From JAOADN01 sp049323795 (GTDB taxonomy: Bacteria > Pseudomonadota > Alphaproteobacteria > Rhodobacterales > Rhodobacteraceae): a stretch of DNA of 52,029 bases. The notes below the pieces were generated by a model, which ran no database searches, was not told where the DNA came from, and worked only from the letters and a program-made list of their open reading frames with translations. Made by a program: the position numbers and the translations under genes. Positions within the stretch are counted from its first letter, which is position 1, and each line of letters begins with the position of its first letter. The DNA lies in NCBI GenBank assembly GCA_049323795.1, contig JBMOOH010000054.1:1-52029 (forward strand), written 5' to 3'. Below are positions 49,905 to 52,029 of this stretch, piece after piece.

Positions 49905-50543
49905 ATTGATGGCCCGGCTCAGTTCAAGCTCTTGGAGGTCGCGATCGACTTGTTCGGTCAGATGGGCCTGGACGGTGTCGGCACGCGCAGGATCGCCGAG
50001 GGTGCCGGTGTCCAGATGTCGGCGATCACCTACTATTTCCGGTCGAAAGAGGGTCTCTATCTCGCCTGCGCCGAGCATATCGCCGCGATGATGAGGGTTC
50101 GAATTGCGCCGTTGATGGAAACAGGCGTCGACGGACGGGCGATGGTCGACGCGAAGACGCGCGTCGAGGCGATCGTGAGCGGAATGGCCGTGATCATGAT
50201 GCAGCCGGAAATGGCGCCGATCGCAAGATTCGTCGTGCGAGAGCAGATGAATCCCACTCCGGCTTTCAGCATCCTCTACGACGGCGCCATGCGCCAGGTT
50301 GCGGAGACGGTGATAGCCTTGCTCCACAGCATTTCGAGGGGACGTCTCTCGGACGAGGACATCACCACGCGCTGCTTCGCACTTATGGGCCAAGTCTTCG
50401 CATTTCGCTTCGCGCGTGCAACGCTTGAGCGCGTCACCAACTGGTCAGCGGTAGGACCTCGCGAGATCGATCTGGTCCGCCGAACCGTGGTGATACACAC
50501 CCGCGCGATTATCGCCGATCTCGACGCGGGAGCGTTTAAATGA
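49902..50543 (+). CDS. TetR-family repressor (CecR/YbiH-like)
   Basis: The 213-residue product begins MIDGPAQFKLLEVAIDLFGQMGLDGVGTRRIAEGAGVQMSAITYYFRSKEGLYLACAEH, a standard TetR helix-turn-helix (about 12-60). The C-terminal ligand domain includes APIARFVVREQMNPTPAFSILYDGAMRQVAETVIAL, which resembles CecR/YbiH. It heads an operon with an HlyD-type gene (ATGA overlap), an order known for CecR-YbhG-YbhF efflux. The start codon lies in the palindrome and no Shine-Dalgarno of normal spacing precedes it. Confidence 0.88.
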   Translation: MIDGPAQFKLLEVAIDLFGQMGLDGVGTRRIAEGAGVQMSAITYYFRSKEGLYLACAEHIAAMMRVRIAPLMETGVDGRAMVDAKTRVEAIVSGMAVIMMQPEMAPIARFVVREQMNPTPAFSILYDGAMRQVAETVIALLHSISRGRLSDEDITTRCFALMGQVFAFRFARATLERVTNWSAVGPREIDLVRRTVVIHTRAIIADLDAGAFK

Positions 50544-51556
50544 ACCGCTTTTGGCGTCTTCTGGCAGCCATCGCGGTCATGGGCGGTGCACTCGCTTGGT
50601 ACACTGACGGGTTTGGGTATTTCGCGCGGCAAGCCGATCCCGTGCTAGCACTGAATGGCAACATCGATATCCGTCAGGTCGATCTCGCGTTCAGGGTTGG
50701 CGGCCACATCAGCACTCTGCCGGTAGAAGAAGGCGCGAGAGTCGAAGCCGGCGCTGTGCTGGGAACGATCGATCAACGTAGCCTTCGCGATCAGCTTGCC
50801 GCTAATGAAGCCCGGGTCGAGACTGCGCTGGCGCAGTTGAACAAACTGCGTAACGGCAACAGGGAGCAGGAGATCGCGCAGGCGGAGGCGGCTGTTGCCG
50901 AGGCAGAGGCACAGCTTGTTAGAGCTCAAGCCGATTTCGACCGGCGGACGAGCTTGGTGCAGACCGGCGCTGTCAGTCGTGCAGATTTTGATAGCGCCCG
51001 CTCGCAGTTTCGGGCTGCCCAGGCAAGAGTGACCGCCGCAACCGCTGCGCTGTCCTTGCAGCGTGCCGGCGCCCGCCCCGAAGATGTTCGAACTGCGGAA
51101 GCTCAGGTCGCGCTTGCGCAGGCAGAGCGCGACAAGACACGTACAGACCTTGTCGACACGGATCTGCGAGCCCCGAATACCGGGGTGATCCTCACCCGCG
51201 CCCGCGAACCGGGTGCCATCGTGCAACCTGGTGAGACCGTGATGACGTTGACGATCGACCGCCCCATGCGGGTTCGTGCTTACATCGACGCCATTGATCT
51301 TGGACGCATTTCTCCGGGCATGCCTGTGGAGGTCAGCACGGACGGGGTGGATCGCATCTATCACGGCACGATTGGTTTCATTTCGCCGACGGCGGAGTTC
51401 ACCCCGAAGACGGTACAGACCCGCGAGCTGCGAACGGATCTCGTCTATCGCATTCGCGTCATCGTCAACGACCCGGACGAGGCGTTGCGGCAAGGCCAGC
51501 CCGTAACGGTGAGAGTTCCGGCGGCGCGGCCGCTAGGCCTGCGGAGCGTGGGATGA
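50540..51556 (+). CDS. HlyD-family membrane fusion protein (YbhG-like)
   Basis: This 338-residue periplasmic adaptor has an N-terminal membrane anchor (FWRLLAAIAVMGGALAW). A biotinyl-lipoyl-like segment follows (GNIDIRQVDLAFRVGGHISTLPVEEGARVEAGAVLGTID), then a long coiled coil (about 85-195, QEIAQAEAAVAEAEAQLVRAQADF...). The second lipoyl half (TDLRAPNTGVILTRAREPGAIVQPGETVMTLTI) and a beta-barrel come last. It would link an ABC exporter to an outer-membrane channel. Next to it lies the beginning of an ABC ATPase gene, which is cut. Confidence 0.92.
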   Translation: MNRFWRLLAAIAVMGGALAWYTDGFGYFARQADPVLALNGNIDIRQVDLAFRVGGHISTLPVEEGARVEAGAVLGTIDQRSLRDQLAANEARVETALAQLNKLRNGNREQEIAQAEAAVAEAEAQLVRAQADFDRRTSLVQTGAVSRADFDSARSQFRAAQARVTAATAALSLQRAGARPEDVRTAEAQVALAQAERDKTRTDLVDTDLRAPNTGVILTRAREPGAIVQPGETVMTLTIDRPMRVRAYIDAIDLGRISPGMPVEVSTDGVDRIYHGTIGFISPTAEFTPKTVQTRELRTDLVYRIRVIVNDPDEALRQGQPVTVRVPAARPLGLRSVG

Positions 51557-51621
51557 CCACGATCATTGCCGAAGCACGCGCAGTGACGAAACGGTTTGCG
51601 GTCGGTGCAATGCCGACGTGA
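51553..51621 (+). pseudogene. ABC-type ATPase, first 22 codons only (cut by insertion sequence)
   Basis: The start overlaps the HlyD stop (ATGA). The peptide MTTIIAEARAVTKRFAVGAM looks like the N-terminus of an ABC ATPase such as YbhF (xAxxxTKRF before the P-loop). A stop follows at 51619-51621, where sequence becomes IS3-like. The Walker A motif is absent, so the operon is not functional as seen. Confidence 0.7.
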
Positions 51622-51735
51622 CCCCGCGATCCCTCACCAACTTCACCGCCTCAAGCTTGAACTCGCGGCTGAACTTCCGTCTCTCCATAGCAAACTCCGA
51701 TTCCGTTGAAACACCCTATCTCGGTGTCCACGAAA
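51619..51735 (-). mobile_element. IS3-family element end with truncated orfA
   Basis: On the minus strand the sequence from about 51735 (GTGGACACCGAGATAGGGTG) leads to ATG 51688, encoding MERRKFSREFKLEAVKLVRD, the typical start of IS3-family OrfA (helix-turn-helix). After RDRGV the match ends at about 51620, where ABC-gene sequence begins. Only one end of the element is left. Its right side meets IS256-like sequence near 51740. Confidence 0.7.
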
Positions 51736-51749
51736 CCGGCAGCAGGCCA

Positions 51750-52029
51750 ATCAAGGCTGCGGTCTCGAAGGTGCTCAGCGCCACCTGGCAGCGCTGTCGC
51801 GTCCATTTCCAGCGCAATGCCCTCGCCCATGCCGGGAAGAGCGGGCGGCGCGTCGTCTCGGCCTTCATCGCCACCGCCTTTGCGCAGGACACCGCCGAGG
51901 CCGCCAGCACCCGGTGGCGTGCCGTGGCCGACCAGATCCGGCCCAAGGGGCCGAAGCTGGCCACCCTCATGGATGGCGCCGAGCATGACGTCCTGGCCTA
52001 CATGTCCTTCCCGAAGGAACATCGCGCCA
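51750..52029 (+). CDS. IS256-family transposase, internal fragment
   Basis: From about 51750 the plus strand reads IKAAVSKVLSATWQRCRVHF, then NALAHAGKSGRRVVSAFIATAFAQDTAEAA and DVLAYMSFPKEHRA. This is the middle to C-terminal part of an IS256 transposase, including the conserved QRCxVHxxRN. It has no start and leaves the window at the right edge, so either the 5' part was lost on joining the IS3 end or the assembly is chimeric. Confidence 0.75.
   Translation, partial: MKAAVSKVLSATWQRCRVHFQRNALAHAGKSGRRVVSAFIATAFAQDTAEAASTRWRAVADQIRPKGPKLATLMDGAEHDVLAYMSFPKEHRA

Overview
The window is GC-rich chromosomal DNA of an alphaproteobacterium, almost certainly a member of Rhodobacteraceae (Rhodobacter/Paracoccus/Rhodovulum type). 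The evidence is the gene content and order: an iscR with one cysteine heading a suf operon, irr divergent from fabA, the block phoH-ybeY-corC-lnt-metK-trmB, a SAM/SAH-type riboswitch before metK, and NADP-dependent icd. Nothing resembles a prophage or a CRISPR array. Both edges lie in IS256-family transposase sequence, so the window probably ends where an assembly broke on repeated insertion sequences.

Layout. 1-350: truncated IS256 transposase. 780-4354: divergent 3-oxoadipyl-CoA thiolase-like gene and a FadB/FadJ-like beta-oxidation fusion with an unusual C-terminus. 4424-10966: ychF, trpA, an FMN-dependent hydroxy-acid dehydrogenase, an MFS permease, rplY, pth and a DUF2237 gene. 11000-12632: a membrane-anchored LuxR-type regulator with two secreted PepSY-like proteins that carry acidic repetitive tails. 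12820-17479: trpB, trpF, lapA-like, ihfB and rpsA, with a promoter and an intrinsic-terminator-like hairpin in the rpsA leader. 17756-21772: a small membrane protein, an SDR, cmk, aroA and trmB. 21836-23833: a frameshifted winged-helix/TPR regulator and a divergent 95-residue gene, lying between trmB and metK. 23862-32598: metK with riboswitch, lnt, corC, ybeY, an orphan DNA methyltransferase, phoH, a lipoprotein and an OmpA-like protein sharing a short module, and miaB. 32738-39515: a conserved protein, irr, fabA (no fabB follows), typA, icd, a small gene and an alpha/beta hydrolase.

39560-48266 is a complete SUF iron-sulfur assembly operon: iscR, an IscS-type desulfurase, sufB, a YbjQ-like gene, a membrane protein, sufC, sufD, two small membrane proteins (YIP1-like) and sufS. 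Genes overlap or nearly touch. The promoter's -10 box sits inside a palindrome that fits the Irr-recognised ICE motif, and irr itself is 5.5 kb away. A secreted beta-propeller protein follows.

49324-52029 is accessory DNA. Two different tRNA-Arg(CCG) genes lie 175 bp apart, followed by a 46-bp perfect palindrome that overlaps the start of a CecR/TetR-type repressor. The repressor is coupled to an HlyD/YbhG-type adaptor and the first 22 codons of an ABC ATPase. That efflux operon is cut by an IS3 fragment which abuts an IS256 fragment.

All coordinates, motifs and repeats were read by eye; no database search, folding program or alignment was run. Family names rest on recognised motifs and gene context.
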